Shown here: positions 16,961 to 26,889 of the stretch, one piece after another
How positions within the stretch are numbered: the first letter of the stretch is position 1
How the letters are laid out: each line of letters starts with the position of its first letter
Assembly: GCF_020103695.1 (NCBI RefSeq)
Contig: NZ_JAHXBF010000042.1
Location: 1-64,000, forward strand
Reading direction: 5' to 3'
From: Hyalangium versicolor
GTDB taxonomy: Bacteria; Myxococcota; Myxococcia; Myxococcales; Myxococcaceae
DNA: 64,000 nt
Notes under the pieces: model-generated
Seen by the model: only the letters and a program-made list of their open reading frames with translations
Told to the model about the DNA's origin: nothing
Database searches by the model: none
Program-made: the position numbers and the translations under genes

Positions 16961-18430
16961 ATGAGTGGCTCTCCTCCTTCGAGTTCGGGATTGCGTGGGG
17001 CGCTGGGCTCGCTGTGGGCCCGGCTGCTGATCGCGTTCCTGGTTCCCACGCTGGCGCTCTTCGGGCTTACAGGGCTGGCGAGCTACACGCTGGCGCGCTC
17101 CATCCTCGAGGAGGAGCTGGGGCAGGGCCTGTCCGCCATCGCCGCCGCCGCGGCCAGCCAGGTGAGCGGCGAGCGGATGCTCATGATCGAGCCGGGCGAT
17201 GACGTCAACGGCACTCGCACGTGGCGCAACCTCACGCGCTCGCTGGTGGATGTGCAGAAGGCCAGCGGCGTGCGCCGGGTGTTCGCGGTGGATGTGCAGG
17301 GGCGCGTGCGTGTGGACGTGGGCGGCGGACTGCCCGTGGGCGCCGAGGTGCCAGAGCTGGCCCGGGACAGGCTGGAGCTGACGCGGGTGTTCGCCGGCGA
17401 GCGAGCGGCCAGCCAGGTGCTGTTCAAAGGCTCGGATGGGCGGCTCTACAAGACGGGATACGCGCCGGTTTTTCAGGGGGAGAAGGTGGTGGGTGCCGTG
17501 GCCGTGGAGGGCAGCGCGGCCTTCTTCGGACCGCTGGCGCGGCTGTCTCGCACGTTCACGGTGGCCACGGCGGTGGCGCTGGCGGTCCTGGCAGCGGTGG
17601 CGGTGATGACGGCCCGAGGGCTGGCCCGGCCACTGCGGCGGTTGATGAACTCGGCGCTGCGCATCGGCCGGGGAGATTTGACGACGCCTGTGCCTCCCGA
17701 GCCCATGCGGGAGATTGGAGTGCTCGCACGCGAGTTGGAGGAGATGCGTGGGGCGCTGGAGAGCCGGGATCGACAGCTCAAGCTGATGCTCGCCGGAGTG
17801 GCGCATGAGGTGCGTAACCCGCTGGGCGGAATCGAACTCTTCTCCGGCCTGCTCGCGGAGGACTTGCGGGCCGGGAGCTCCCAGGATGCCGCCGCGCATG
17901 TGGGGCGCATCCAGCGCGAGGTGGCGTACCTCCAGCGCATCGTCGAGGACTTCCTGGCTTTCGCTCGCGAGCAGCCGTTGGCCCGGGCTCCGGTGGAGGC
18001 CCCCGCGCTGCTCTCGAACGCGTGCGAACTGCTGTCCGCCGAGGCCGAGGCCAAGAACGTGAAGGTGGAGTTGGAAGCTGCCTCCGCTCAACTGGAGGCG
18101 GATGGGAGCCTGCTGACGGCGGCGCTGGTGAACCTGGTGAAGAACGCCGTGCAGGCCTCCCCTTCGGGAGCGCGCGTCCAGGTGACGGGCCGAGCGGAGG
18201 GTTCGCGCTACGCCATCGAAGTCAGGGACGCTGGACCTGGAATCCCCGAGGCCGAGCGTGAGCGCATCTTCGAGCCCTTCTTCACCACTCGGGAGAAGGG
18301 CACGGGGCTGGGGCTGCCGCTGGCGCGGAAGATCATCCGGGCGCACGGCGGAGAGTTGGCGTTCACCTCCGCACCGGGTGCCACCGCGTTCACCCTGACC
18401 CTGCCGCTGGGGGCATCGGGCCGCACCTGA
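16961..18430 (+). CDS. Membrane sensor histidine kinase (HAMP type)
   Basis: A 489-residue protein. TM1 lies at about 19-41 and an extracytoplasmic sensor at about 42-198, with a single-Cache/double-Cache feel (AVDVQGRVRVDV; KTGYAPVFQGEKVVGAVAVEG). TM2 is at about 199-218, HAMP at about 219-270, and HisKA has the phospho-acceptor in AHEVRNPLGG (H282). HATPase_c has NLVKNAVQA (N box), DAGPGIP (G1) and GTGLGLPLA (G2). The compact design resembles NtrB/AtoS-type partners of sigma-54 activators. It starts 10 bases after the KefC-like gene. The NtrC-type gene at 21229 is a candidate partner, which is inference. Confidence 0.92.
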   Translation: MSGSPPSSSGLRGALGSLWARLLIAFLVPTLALFGLTGLASYTLARSILEEELGQGLSAIAAAAASQVSGERMLMIEPGDDVNGTRTWRNLTRSLVDVQKASGVRRVFAVDVQGRVRVDVGGGLPVGAEVPELARDRLELTRVFAGERAASQVLFKGSDGRLYKTGYAPVFQGEKVVGAVAVEGSAAFFGPLARLSRTFTVATAVALAVLAAVAVMTARGLARPLRRLMNSALRIGRGDLTTPVPPEPMREIGVLARELEEMRGALESRDRQLKLMLAGVAHEVRNPLGGIELFSGLLAEDLRAGSSQDAAAHVGRIQREVAYLQRIVEDFLAFAREQPLARAPVEAPALLSNACELLSAEAEAKNVKVELEAASAQLEADGSLLTAALVNLVKNAVQASPSGARVQVTGRAEGSRYAIEVRDAGPGIPEAERERIFEPFFTTREKGTGLGLPLARKIIRAHGGELAFTSAPGATAFTLTLPLGASGRT

Positions 18431-18480
18431 CCGCGGTCACCTCGCCGCCGCATGGTTGCTGCTGGACCACGGCGCGAATG

Positions 18481-18526
18481 CGGTGAGCCGAACTGGTACT
18501 GCCAGAGTACCAGTTGGCACTCACCG
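18481..18526. terminator. Hairpin of a dispersed family (core AACTGGTA...TACCAGTT), copy 2
   Basis: The left arm 18481-18500 (CGGTGAGCCGAACTGGTACT) pairs with 18506-18526 almost completely, with one small bulge and a 5-base loop. It lies between the convergent kinase and chemoreceptor genes and so could stop both. There is no T-run on either side. This is the most stable of the three copies in the window. Confidence 0.65.
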
Positions 18527-18556
18527 CGCGCCCGAGGGGCGCCATGAGCCACCGCG

Positions 18557-20362
18557 TCAGTTCACGGTGAACTGCTGGGCCATCTCGCTGACCTCGGTCG
18601 ACACCGCCTCCAGCGTGCCCGTGGCCTGCTGCGTGGACTCGAGCCGCTTGAGCGTCGCGTCCATGATCTGCGACAGGTCCGCGATCGCGCTGAAGATCTG
18701 CGAGATACCCGCGTTCTGCTGATTCACCGCCGCGACGATCTGCCGCATCGCCGACGAGTTCTCCTGCGACAGCTTCGACAACTCTCGCAGGCTGTTACTG
18801 GACGCCCTCATCCGCTCGAGGCCGCCCGCGATGTCTCGCGAACCCTGCTCCACCATCTGCGCCGCTGCCCGGATGGCGCCAATCACCTCGCCCAGGATGG
18901 TGCGGATGCGCGTGGTGCTCTTCACCGACTGGTCCGCCAGCGCTCGAATCTCCCGCGCCAGCACCGCGAACCCCTTGCCGTTGTCTCCAGCGCGCGCCGC
19001 CTCGATGGCCGCGTTCACCGCCAGCAGGTTCGACTGGTCCGCCATGTCCTTCACGGCCTCGGTGATCTCGCCGATCTGCGTGGCGCTCTCCGCCAGGCGG
19101 TTCAGCTTCACCTGCATCGCATCCACGAACTGCTGAATGGTCGCCAGGCCCTGCATGGACTGCTCGATGGCCGCCTCGCCCTCGTGCCCCAGCTCCTCGG
19201 CGCGGCGCGCCACCCGGAGCATCGACTCGGCACGCTCGGACGTCATCTGCGAGGTGTGCTTGATCTCCTGAGACGTCACCTGCGTCTCCTGGATCGCCGC
19301 CGCCTGCTGGTTGAGGCTCTGCTGCTGCTCGTTGTTCGCCTCGCTCAGCTCCTTGCCCGCAGCCACCAGCCGCGAGGCCGACGACGCCAGCGTCTCAGGA
19401 ATCTGCCGCAGCTTGCTCAGCACCGAGTTCAGCGCGAACGCCAGGTCGCCCATCTCGTCCGTGGACACCCACTCCGGAGACGAGATGCGCCCCACCGCCA
19501 GGCCCTCGATGGCCTTGCCCACCGCGCTGGCACCCTGCGCCTGCCGGCGCGCCAGCATCCACGCGGTGATGGTGGGCAGAATCAAGGCCAGCACCGCCAC
19601 CCAAGGCAGCACGAAGGCCAGATCCGAGAACATCGAGCCGCTCAGGTTCTGGATCGTCTGCGCCGACTGCGTGGCGCCCTCGGCCACCAGCTGCGCATGG
19701 AGCGCGTCTCGCAGCCCCAGCAGCTTCACCACCACCACGCAGCTGCACAGCATGAGCGTAGCGATGATGGAGGCCACGAACGTGAAGGGCAGGAACCACG
19801 TCTGCCGAGGCCAGAAGGGGCCCGCGCCCTGCAGCACCAGCGACTGGTGCGCCTTGCGCTCCTCCATCGCCTGCGCCAGCCCCATCTTCTCCAGGCTGAT
19901 GCCGAACGGGAAGGACACCACCACGCCGAAGAAGAAGGCGATCAGCGTGCCCAGCAAGACCCGGACGGGCCCCTTGTCGTAGACCAGGCTCACGATGAGC
20001 GCGAAGGTGAAGCCACCCACCGTCCACGCCACATACGAGATGTAGAAGCTGGCCCGCCACGGCATCCGCAGGATGCGCCGCAGCCGATCTCCCGGCGCGT
20101 CTCCCGGCAGGTGCCGCAGCGACTCGGACGCCAGGTACCGCAGCGCCACGTACGGGTACCCCAGGCAGCACACGGCCGCGATGGGCACCATGTACTGCAC
20201 TACCGGCGCCAGGGCCTCGCTGCTCGGCACTCCCACCGCCATGGCGATGAGGTACGCGCAGATGAGGATGGGGGCCAGGACCCACATCAGGAACAGCAGA
20301 CTCCCGCGCCTGGCGAAGTCGCGGATCAATTGTTCGTCATTGGTTGGAGCCACGGGTGCCAT
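18557..20362 (-). CDS. Methyl-accepting chemotaxis protein with multi-helix membrane sensor
   Basis: A 601-residue protein. The N-terminal ~275 residues hold about six hydrophobic segments in place of the usual two flanking a periplasmic domain. A HAMP-like region follows near 275-325. The cytoplasmic signalling coiled-coil runs to the end, with the receptor hairpin tip around EAVKDMADQSNLLAVNAAIEAARAG-DNGKGFAVLAREIRALADQS. The integral-membrane sensor suggests detection of membrane or energy state instead of an exported ligand. It is not next to che genes in this window; the CheR/CheB genes at 31-32.5 kb lie 11 kb away. It is convergent with the kinase gene. Confidence 0.93.
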   Translation of the reverse strand: MAPVAPTNDEQLIRDFARRGSLLFLMWVLAPILICAYLIAMAVGVPSSEALAPVVQYMVPIAAVCCLGYPYVALRYLASESLRHLPGDAPGDRLRRILRMPWRASFYISYVAWTVGGFTFALIVSLVYDKGPVRVLLGTLIAFFFGVVVSFPFGISLEKMGLAQAMEERKAHQSLVLQGAGPFWPRQTWFLPFTFVASIIATLMLCSCVVVVKLLGLRDALHAQLVAEGATQSAQTIQNLSGSMFSDLAFVLPWVAVLALILPTITAWMLARRQAQGASAVGKAIEGLAVGRISSPEWVSTDEMGDLAFALNSVLSKLRQIPETLASSASRLVAAGKELSEANNEQQQSLNQQAAAIQETQVTSQEIKHTSQMTSERAESMLRVARRAEELGHEGEAAIEQSMQGLATIQQFVDAMQVKLNRLAESATQIGEITEAVKDMADQSNLLAVNAAIEAARAGDNGKGFAVLAREIRALADQSVKSTTRIRTILGEVIGAIRAAAQMVEQGSRDIAGGLERMRASSNSLRELSKLSQENSSAMRQIVAAVNQQNAGISQIFSAIADLSQIMDATLKRLESTQQATGTLEAVSTEVSEMAQQFTVN

Positions 20363-20510
20363 TCAAGCCAAGAAATCCGCCGCTGTGAACTGCCCTTCCA
20401 AATAAAAAACCTGGAAGACCTTCATTTCAAGAGAACCGGGCTCCCACCTGCACGGGATATCCCACTCCCCCCGCCACGGGTTGAGCCCACGCCTGCCCAC
20501 CTTCCGAGTC

Positions 20511-21110
20511 TCACCCCGCCCCCCCTCCCTGAGCCGCCGCCCGGGCCTTCTCCAGCATCCGCCGCAGGGGAGGCTCGTCCGCCCGCTGCAGGGCCTCGGC
20601 CCAGCTCAGCCACTGAGCGCCGAAGGACTCGTTCGGGTCATGCGCCAGCGCCTGCGGGTCCTCCGCGATGACCAGATAGCGCACATCCAGGTGGAGGTGC
20701 TCAGGCTCGTCCTTGCGCGCCGGGATGCGGTGGACGTCCACGTCCAGGGGGCGAGGCGCCGAGGGATGCAGCCGCACCTGGCAGCCCGTCTCCTCCTGGG
20801 CCTCGCGCAGCGCCGAAGCCTCCATGCTGCCGCCATCCACCTCCTCCGCGTGCCCTCCCGGCTGCAGCCAGCGCTTCAGCTTGCCGTGGTGGATGAGCAC
20901 CACCCGCTCTCCGGCCGGATCCACCACTACGGCGCTGCCCGTGAAGTGCGCCGTGGGCTGCGAGCGAGAAAAGGGGCTCTCCAGCTCGGCGGCGAAGGCA
21001 CGCATGCGCTCCAGGTCCTCGCGCTCCTTGGCGTCCGCGGGGACGTGGCGCGCGAGCAATTCCAGGAGAGGGGCATCCGTCTTCAAAGCCATGGCGCGCA
21101 TAAAGCGCAT
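20511..21110 (-). CDS. NUDIX hydrolase
   Basis: A 199-residue protein with a NUDIX core at about residues 60-150. The box reads GGHAEEVDGG...ALREAQEETGC, with the metal-binding REAQEE intact and a Gly where the first Glu of the classical box (GX5E) is normally found, plus a short insertion. Such boxes occur in NUDIX proteins that act on nucleoside diphosphate derivatives, but the substrate cannot be read here. Three in-frame ATGs (21110, 21101, 21092) compete; none has a clear ribosome site, so the start is uncertain by six residues. It is divergent from the NtrC-type gene. Confidence 0.88.
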   Translation of the reverse strand: MRFMRAMALKTDAPLLELLARHVPADAKEREDLERMRAFAAELESPFSRSQPTAHFTGSAVVVDPAGERVVLIHHGKLKRWLQPGGHAEEVDGGSMEASALREAQEETGCQVRLHPSAPRPLDVDVHRIPARKDEPEHLHLDVRYLVIAEDPQALAHDPNESFGAQWLSWAEALQRADEPPLRRMLEKARAAAQGGGAG

Positions 21111-21228
21111 GTGGCCCCGCCGCGCCAGTAGCTTCTGCACGCCGGCTCGGGGCTCGGCCCGTGGGTGCGCAAGCGGGACAGCATGTGGTGTAGTGACACC
21201 CGCCCCCTTCCTGGGGGAGAAGGCACCC

Positions 21229-22638
<1,410 letters not shown>

Positions 22639-22781
22639 TCCCTCGAAAATCCATGGTTACGCACCACCACCCGTGACTTTCCACTGCTCCATCCCGCCCG
22701 GGGGTGCTTTCCACCACCCCCGAACCCATCGGAATCACGAGGCTTTCGCTCCCAGCGGAAGCCATGGGGGGCCCTGCGGGC

Positions 22782-22797
22782 TGGCACTCCCCTTGCT
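22782..22797 (+). promoter_or_regulatory. Exact -24/-12 sigma-54 promoter match
   Basis: TGGCACTCCCCTTGCT matches the TGGCAC-N5-TTGCW consensus with GG and GC ten bases apart. Predicted transcription start is near 22808, only about 5 bases before the ATG of the secreted coiled-coil gene. The message would therefore be nearly leaderless, or GGGAGGGG at 22801-22808 would be mostly excluded from the RNA. It lies 144 bases after a sigma-54 activator gene. Confidence 0.7.
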
Positions 22798-22812
22798 GAT
22801 GGGAGGGGTGTG

Positions 22813-23862
22813 ATGAAGCGCCCCCTGCCCATCCTGCTGCTGTGCCTGCTCACCGGAGCGCCCGCCTGGGCTGCCACCGGGCTCGAGGCGGCACGCTCCC
22901 TGGCTCAGGCGGCGCGAAGTGGCGTTCGCACCCTGCGCGAGCGCCAGCAGGCCCTTCGCAACGAGCTGAACGGACTGGCCTCTCGCATCGAGACGCTCAA
23001 GGCCTCTCAGCAGGGCAAGCTCACCCCGAGCGGCGAGCTGGATCAGGCGCTGCGGCGCTCGCAGGAGTTGAGCGGAGAGCTGACCGGGCTGGCGCAGGCG
23101 GTGTCCACGGCGGAGGGCGACTCCGAGCGCGCCCACGTGGCGCTGCACTCCGCGCTGTCCGAGGAGCTGGCGCGGGTGAAGGCGGCGTGGGACTCCACGA
23201 GCGACAGGCAAGAGCGCGCCCGGCTCATCTCGCGCATGCGCGAGCTGCGCACCGAGCGGGATGCGGTGCGTGCGGCGCTTCCCGCCTCCAAGGTTCCAGC
23301 GTTGAGCCCCGCGGACACGAGCGATGACCCCGAGGATCTGCTCGAGCAGGCGGATGCGCTTCGCGACTCCGAGGACAAGGTGAAGCAGCGGCTGGGCGCG
23401 CTCAAGGCCCGCATCGCCGAACTGCGCGACGAGAAGGAGCTCGAGCGCCGGATGAGCGACTTCCTCGGCGAGGAGGCCATGTTCGACGAGCAGGACCGGC
23501 GCATGCGCCTGCGGCTCAACTCGGACAAGGCCGTCGAGGTGGAGCGGACGCCCGTGCGCAGTGGACCGGGGACCACCCTCTACAACGACTCGAACACCCC
23601 GAACGCGCCGTCCGTGATGGATCCGAACCCGCCCCCGGCAGGCGCTCCCGAGGAGCCTCCCACTACGACCAGCGCTCCTCCCACGGCCCGCGCCAGCGAT
23701 CGCCGTCCCGAGGTGAACCCGCTGCGGGCGCAGGATCTCGCGGCCGGGGACTTCGACGACCTGAACTCCCTGGAGGCCCAGGCGAAGCAGCTGGAGTCCA
23801 TGGCGAAGGATCTCGACGCCCGCGCCAGGTCCATCGAGAAGCGGGTGCGCGAGCTGAAGTAG
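22813..23862 (+). CDS. Secreted coiled-coil protein, unknown
   Basis: A 349-residue protein with a signal peptide (basic KRP, then PILLLCLLTGAPAWAA, cleavage after AWA). Residues about 25-240 are rich in Ala, Glu, Arg and Leu in heptad-like order and should form long coiled coils. A Pro/Thr/Ala-rich flexible linker (about 245-300) leads to a short final coil ending in SIEKRVRELK. No family is recognised. A GTG at 22810 is also possible, but the ATG has better spacing from GGGAGGGG. The gene lies directly behind a sigma-54 activator and an exact sigma-54 promoter, so it may be switched on by that regulator. Confidence 0.8.
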   Translation: MKRPLPILLLCLLTGAPAWAATGLEAARSLAQAARSGVRTLRERQQALRNELNGLASRIETLKASQQGKLTPSGELDQALRRSQELSGELTGLAQAVSTAEGDSERAHVALHSALSEELARVKAAWDSTSDRQERARLISRMRELRTERDAVRAALPASKVPALSPADTSDDPEDLLEQADALRDSEDKVKQRLGALKARIAELRDEKELERRMSDFLGEEAMFDEQDRRMRLRLNSDKAVEVERTPVRSGPGTTLYNDSNTPNAPSVMDPNPPPAGAPEEPPTTTSAPPTARASDRRPEVNPLRAQDLAAGDFDDLNSLEAQAKQLESMAKDLDARARSIEKRVRELK

Positions 23863-23887
23863 CCGCCGGCCCCCGCCCTTCCGGGCC

Positions 23888-24421
23888 TCAGAACAGGTTC
23901 ACCTCCGCCTCCAGCAAGAGCAGGGCCTGCAGTCGCACCTCCTCCTCGGGCATGCGGCCCTTGCCCCGGAAGATGAAGCTCATGGAGGGCGCGGCGACGA
24001 AGGGCTGCAGCTCCGTGCCCTCCATGTCCATCTTCAGCACGGGGTTGGGCGCGTTGAGCGACAACCGGGAGATGTCCTGCTTCCGGGCGACGCGTGCCTC
24101 CTGGTCCCCGGCCTTGGCGAAGAGCTCGAGGGTGTCCAGGAAGGTGAAGTCCCCGGTGCTGGGGCTGACCAGGCGCAGTTCCAGGCTCTTGGCGTGCACG
24201 GCGTTCACCTCGCCCTTCGAGACGCCCTGGTTCTTGAAATCCTGGTTCTGGTTGAAGTCCAGCCCTCCAAAGGAAGCAATGGCCGGGAAGGCATTGAGGG
24301 GGGTGCCGGGGGGACCTGCGGGCACGGTGGTCTCGCCCTTGAGCTCTGTCTGAAAGGAGGCAGGGGCGCAGGCGGCGAGCGCGAGACAGGCCCAGGCGGG
24401 AATGAGCGAGGCGGGACGCAT
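23888..24421 (-). CDS. Putative lipoprotein
   Basis: A 177-residue protein with a lipoprotein signal peptide: hydrophobic SLIPAWACLALAAC, in which LAAC is a proper lipobox and Cys18 the lipidated residue. The mature part looks beta-rich and soluble, with no family recognised. Its start is 106 bases from the GTG of the divergent outer-membrane-like gene at 24528, which suggests a shared regulatory gap and related envelope function. Its stop lies 26 bases from the stop of the coiled-coil gene (convergent). Confidence 0.8.
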   Translation of the reverse strand: MRPASLIPAWACLALAACAPASFQTELKGETTVPAGPPGTPLNAFPAIASFGGLDFNQNQDFKNQGVSKGEVNAVHAKSLELRLVSPSTGDFTFLDTLELFAKAGDQEARVARKQDISRLSLNAPNPVLKMDMEGTELQPFVAAPSMSFIFRGKGRMPEEEVRLQALLLLEAEVNLF

Positions 24422-24527
24422 GGCCGGGACTGTAACGGGGCTCCGCCGCTCCGTCACCGGCGAGCCGTGCGGCCTGAACTGTCGGGAACAAGGCGTGCAG
24501 GCAAAGCCCACGGTATGGTGCTGGGGC

Positions 24528-25577
24528 GTGTCACGGCTCCTCTCCACGCTCCTGCTCGCGGCCCTCGTGCTCCCTGGGGGAGCCCGCGCGTCCGACACGG
24601 AGGGCGCCCTGCGCCTCACCAGCCGGCTGATGGTGGACTCCAACGCCCCGAGAGACTTCCACGGCCCGGAGACGCCAGCCCCCCTTGCGGATCTCGCCCT
24701 GAGCGTGCTGGCCGCGGCGGACGGCCGCATCACCGGCGAGAGCCTCCAACTGGTGGGCCGCTATGAGCTGGGGGGCCGCAAGTACGCGCGCTATACCTCC
24801 GAGGATGTGCTCGTCCAGGCCGGGGCCCTGGAGGGCTCCATGGCGCTGGGCACCCAGGCGGGGCTCGGGCTGGAGGGACGGGCGAAGGATCGGCGTGGGG
24901 GCTCCCGGGACTACTCGGACCTGGGGGCGGATGCCTTCCTCGAGTACGTACCGGACGTGCGGCTGGCGCTGCGCATCCGCGCGGGGGCCCACCGCTTCGT
25001 CTACCGCCCGGACTCGCGCGCCAACTTCGGCGGCTCGGAGGTGGGCTTCCTGGGGCGCTACCGCTTCGATCGCCGCCACTCGCTGAGCGTGTTCGGCGAG
25101 TACGGAGGGCGGCGCTACGGAGTGGAGGCGCGTCCTCCCCCGGAGCGCCAGGGGCTCTCGCTCGGCCGGAGGCAGGACGGAGCGCTGTCGGCCGGGGCCA
25201 CCTACACGTACCGCGGTCCCCTGGCGCTGGGGCTCACCTATACGTTCCAGGAGATCAGCTCCAACAGCTTCGGCGAGACGGTGCTGCGCCACCGGCTCAG
25301 CGGGAGCGTGGGATTGAAGCTGCCGTGGAATGTCACCGCGCTGGCGCAAGGAGCACTGGGGCTGAGCCGCTACCCGGACGGCATCTACCTCTCTCCGGAG
25401 ATCATTCTCGTGGAGGAGGACGAGGGGCAGAACGCGCTCTCGCTGAAACTGGCCCGTCCCGTGAACGCTCACCTGGACCTGGAGCTGTCCTACTCCCTCT
25501 ACGGCACCCGGCTGCCGCGCAATGAGCTCTCCTACCTCCGGCAGGTTGCAGGGGTGGGCCTCACCTGGCGCATGTAG
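24528..25577 (+). CDS. Probable outer-membrane beta-barrel protein
   Basis: A 349-residue protein starting at GTG (initiator-SRLLSTLLLAALVLPGGARAS), with a clear signal peptide. The rest alternates polar and apolar residues in many 8-10 residue strands separated by Gly/Asn/Asp turns (LQLVGRYELGGRKYARY; LALGLTYTFQEISSNS; LDLELSYSLYGTRLP). It ends in an aromatic/hydrophobic strand with final residues LTWRM. This is the pattern of an outer-membrane barrel of perhaps 14-16 strands, though the final residue is Met and not Phe. The role (porin, polysaccharide export or surface barrel) cannot be read. The longer frame upstream has no signal peptide. Confidence 0.75.
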   Translation: MSRLLSTLLLAALVLPGGARASDTEGALRLTSRLMVDSNAPRDFHGPETPAPLADLALSVLAAADGRITGESLQLVGRYELGGRKYARYTSEDVLVQAGALEGSMALGTQAGLGLEGRAKDRRGGSRDYSDLGADAFLEYVPDVRLALRIRAGAHRFVYRPDSRANFGGSEVGFLGRYRFDRRHSLSVFGEYGGRRYGVEARPPPERQGLSLGRRQDGALSAGATYTYRGPLALGLTYTFQEISSNSFGETVLRHRLSGSVGLKLPWNVTALAQGALGLSRYPDGIYLSPEIILVEEDEGQNALSLKLARPVNAHLDLELSYSLYGTRLPRNELSYLRQVAGVGLTWRM

Positions 25578-25710
25578 GCGAGGGTAGACTTGGGGTGTTC
25601 CCCAGAAACGAGGCAGGGGGAGGGGGGGATGATCAGGCGCCGGGATATGCGAGCATGGCGCCTCGCAGGCAGAGCCCGTTTTCAATTGATTCCAGGGAAG
25701 GAGACACCCG

Positions 25711-26889
25711 TTGGACTGGTCCGCCTATGCCCACGAGCAGGGACTCGGCCGTGAAGTCGGAGAGAACCTCGTGCGGGCGCAACAGCTCGCGCGAGGGGCG
25801 CATCTGACGACGGGAGATTTGCTCCGAGCGCTGGTGAGAGACACGAGCCATGCGGGCGTAGCGTGCGCCGCGCTAGGGCTGACGCCGGAGCGGGTGGAGC
25901 CTCCGCTGGAGGAGCTGGCGGTGACGCCGGAGCCGCTGGTGCTTCAGGGGCCCAAGGAGATGTCGGGGCCACTGGCCTCGGTGATGCTCCACGTGCAGGA
26001 CGAGGGAAACCTGCTGGGGTTGCAGACGTCAGGCTCGCTGCTGCTGGCGCTGCGGCCGGACCGGCTGGACGTGACGGCGGGGCCAGCGGATCCACTGGAT
26101 TCACCGGGGCATGGGGAGCTGGCGCTGGAGATGCTGGGCCTGGAGCGGCTGCGGCTGCGCGGGGCGGTGCTGGACGCGATTGCCCGAAGCCACCCGGACA
26201 CGCGGGACTGGGACGCGCGGGCAGAGGGCTTCCTGCGCCTGAGCCGCTTCCACATGGCGTACCCGTACCCGGGGGAGACAGAGCCGCCCTCGGCCACCTC
26301 CGAGGCGAACGAGGAGGCGGCGCGACTGCCGGCCATGGCGGCGCACTACCTGCACGCGTCGACGGAGGATTTGAAGTGGCTGGGCAAGGCGCTCTACGAC
26401 GAGCGGAAGAAGTGGTTCGTGGTGCGGCTGGTGCGGCTGGTGGAGTCGGTGCACCCGCAGTTGCTCGAGCCGCTGATCTGCGCCGCCATCTATGAGCAGG
26501 ACCCGAGCCGCAACCGGCACTTCGTGGATGCGGCGGTGCGAGGCGTGGGGCTGGCGCCGGTGCACGAGCGGCTGCTGTGGTACATGCGGCAGGGCGTGGA
26601 CGCGGAGAAGTCCGGCGCGATGCGAGCGCTGTACTGGTGCCCGCCTCCGGACGCGGACTCGGTGAAGGAGACAGCGCGCGGGCTGTTGGATGCGTTCCAG
26701 CGGGAGAAGGACCTGGACGTACGGCGCACGGCGCTGACGAAGCTGGCGGGAATCGACTGGCGGGCGATGGATCTGGGGCTGCGACACCGGCTGGCCGAGG
26801 TGCTCCAGGCCGCGGCGGCCCACCCGGACGTCTACATCCGCCACCGGGCGGATGCGATCCGCACGGAGCTGCGCGGCGTCATCTCGTAG
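25711..26889 (+). CDS. Clp-N-like plus HEAT-like repeat protein, TTG start
   Basis: A 392-residue protein read from TTG. AAGGAG lies 7 bases upstream (25698-25703) and the reading begins DWSAYAHEQGLGREVGENLVRA. Residues 1-60 resemble one Clp repeat (N-domain of ClpA/ClpC): LVRAQQLARGAHLTTGDLLRAL. Residues about 200-392 consist of paired amphipathic helices (EDLKWLGKALYDERKKWFVVRLV; ERLLWYMRQG; LRHRLAEVLQAAAAHPDVYIRHRADAIRTEL) typical of HEAT-type scaffolds. There is no ATPase domain, so it is not a chaperone itself; a substrate or partner adaptor is possible. Its end overlaps the convergent GFA-family gene by 11 bases. Confidence 0.75.
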   Translation: MDWSAYAHEQGLGREVGENLVRAQQLARGAHLTTGDLLRALVRDTSHAGVACAALGLTPERVEPPLEELAVTPEPLVLQGPKEMSGPLASVMLHVQDEGNLLGLQTSGSLLLALRPDRLDVTAGPADPLDSPGHGELALEMLGLERLRLRGAVLDAIARSHPDTRDWDARAEGFLRLSRFHMAYPYPGETEPPSATSEANEEAARLPAMAAHYLHASTEDLKWLGKALYDERKKWFVVRLVRLVESVHPQLLEPLICAAIYEQDPSRNRHFVDAAVRGVGLAPVHERLLWYMRQGVDAEKSGAMRALYWCPPPDADSVKETARGLLDAFQREKDLDVRRTALTKLAGIDWRAMDLGLRHRLAEVLQAAAAHPDVYIRHRADAIRTELRGVIS

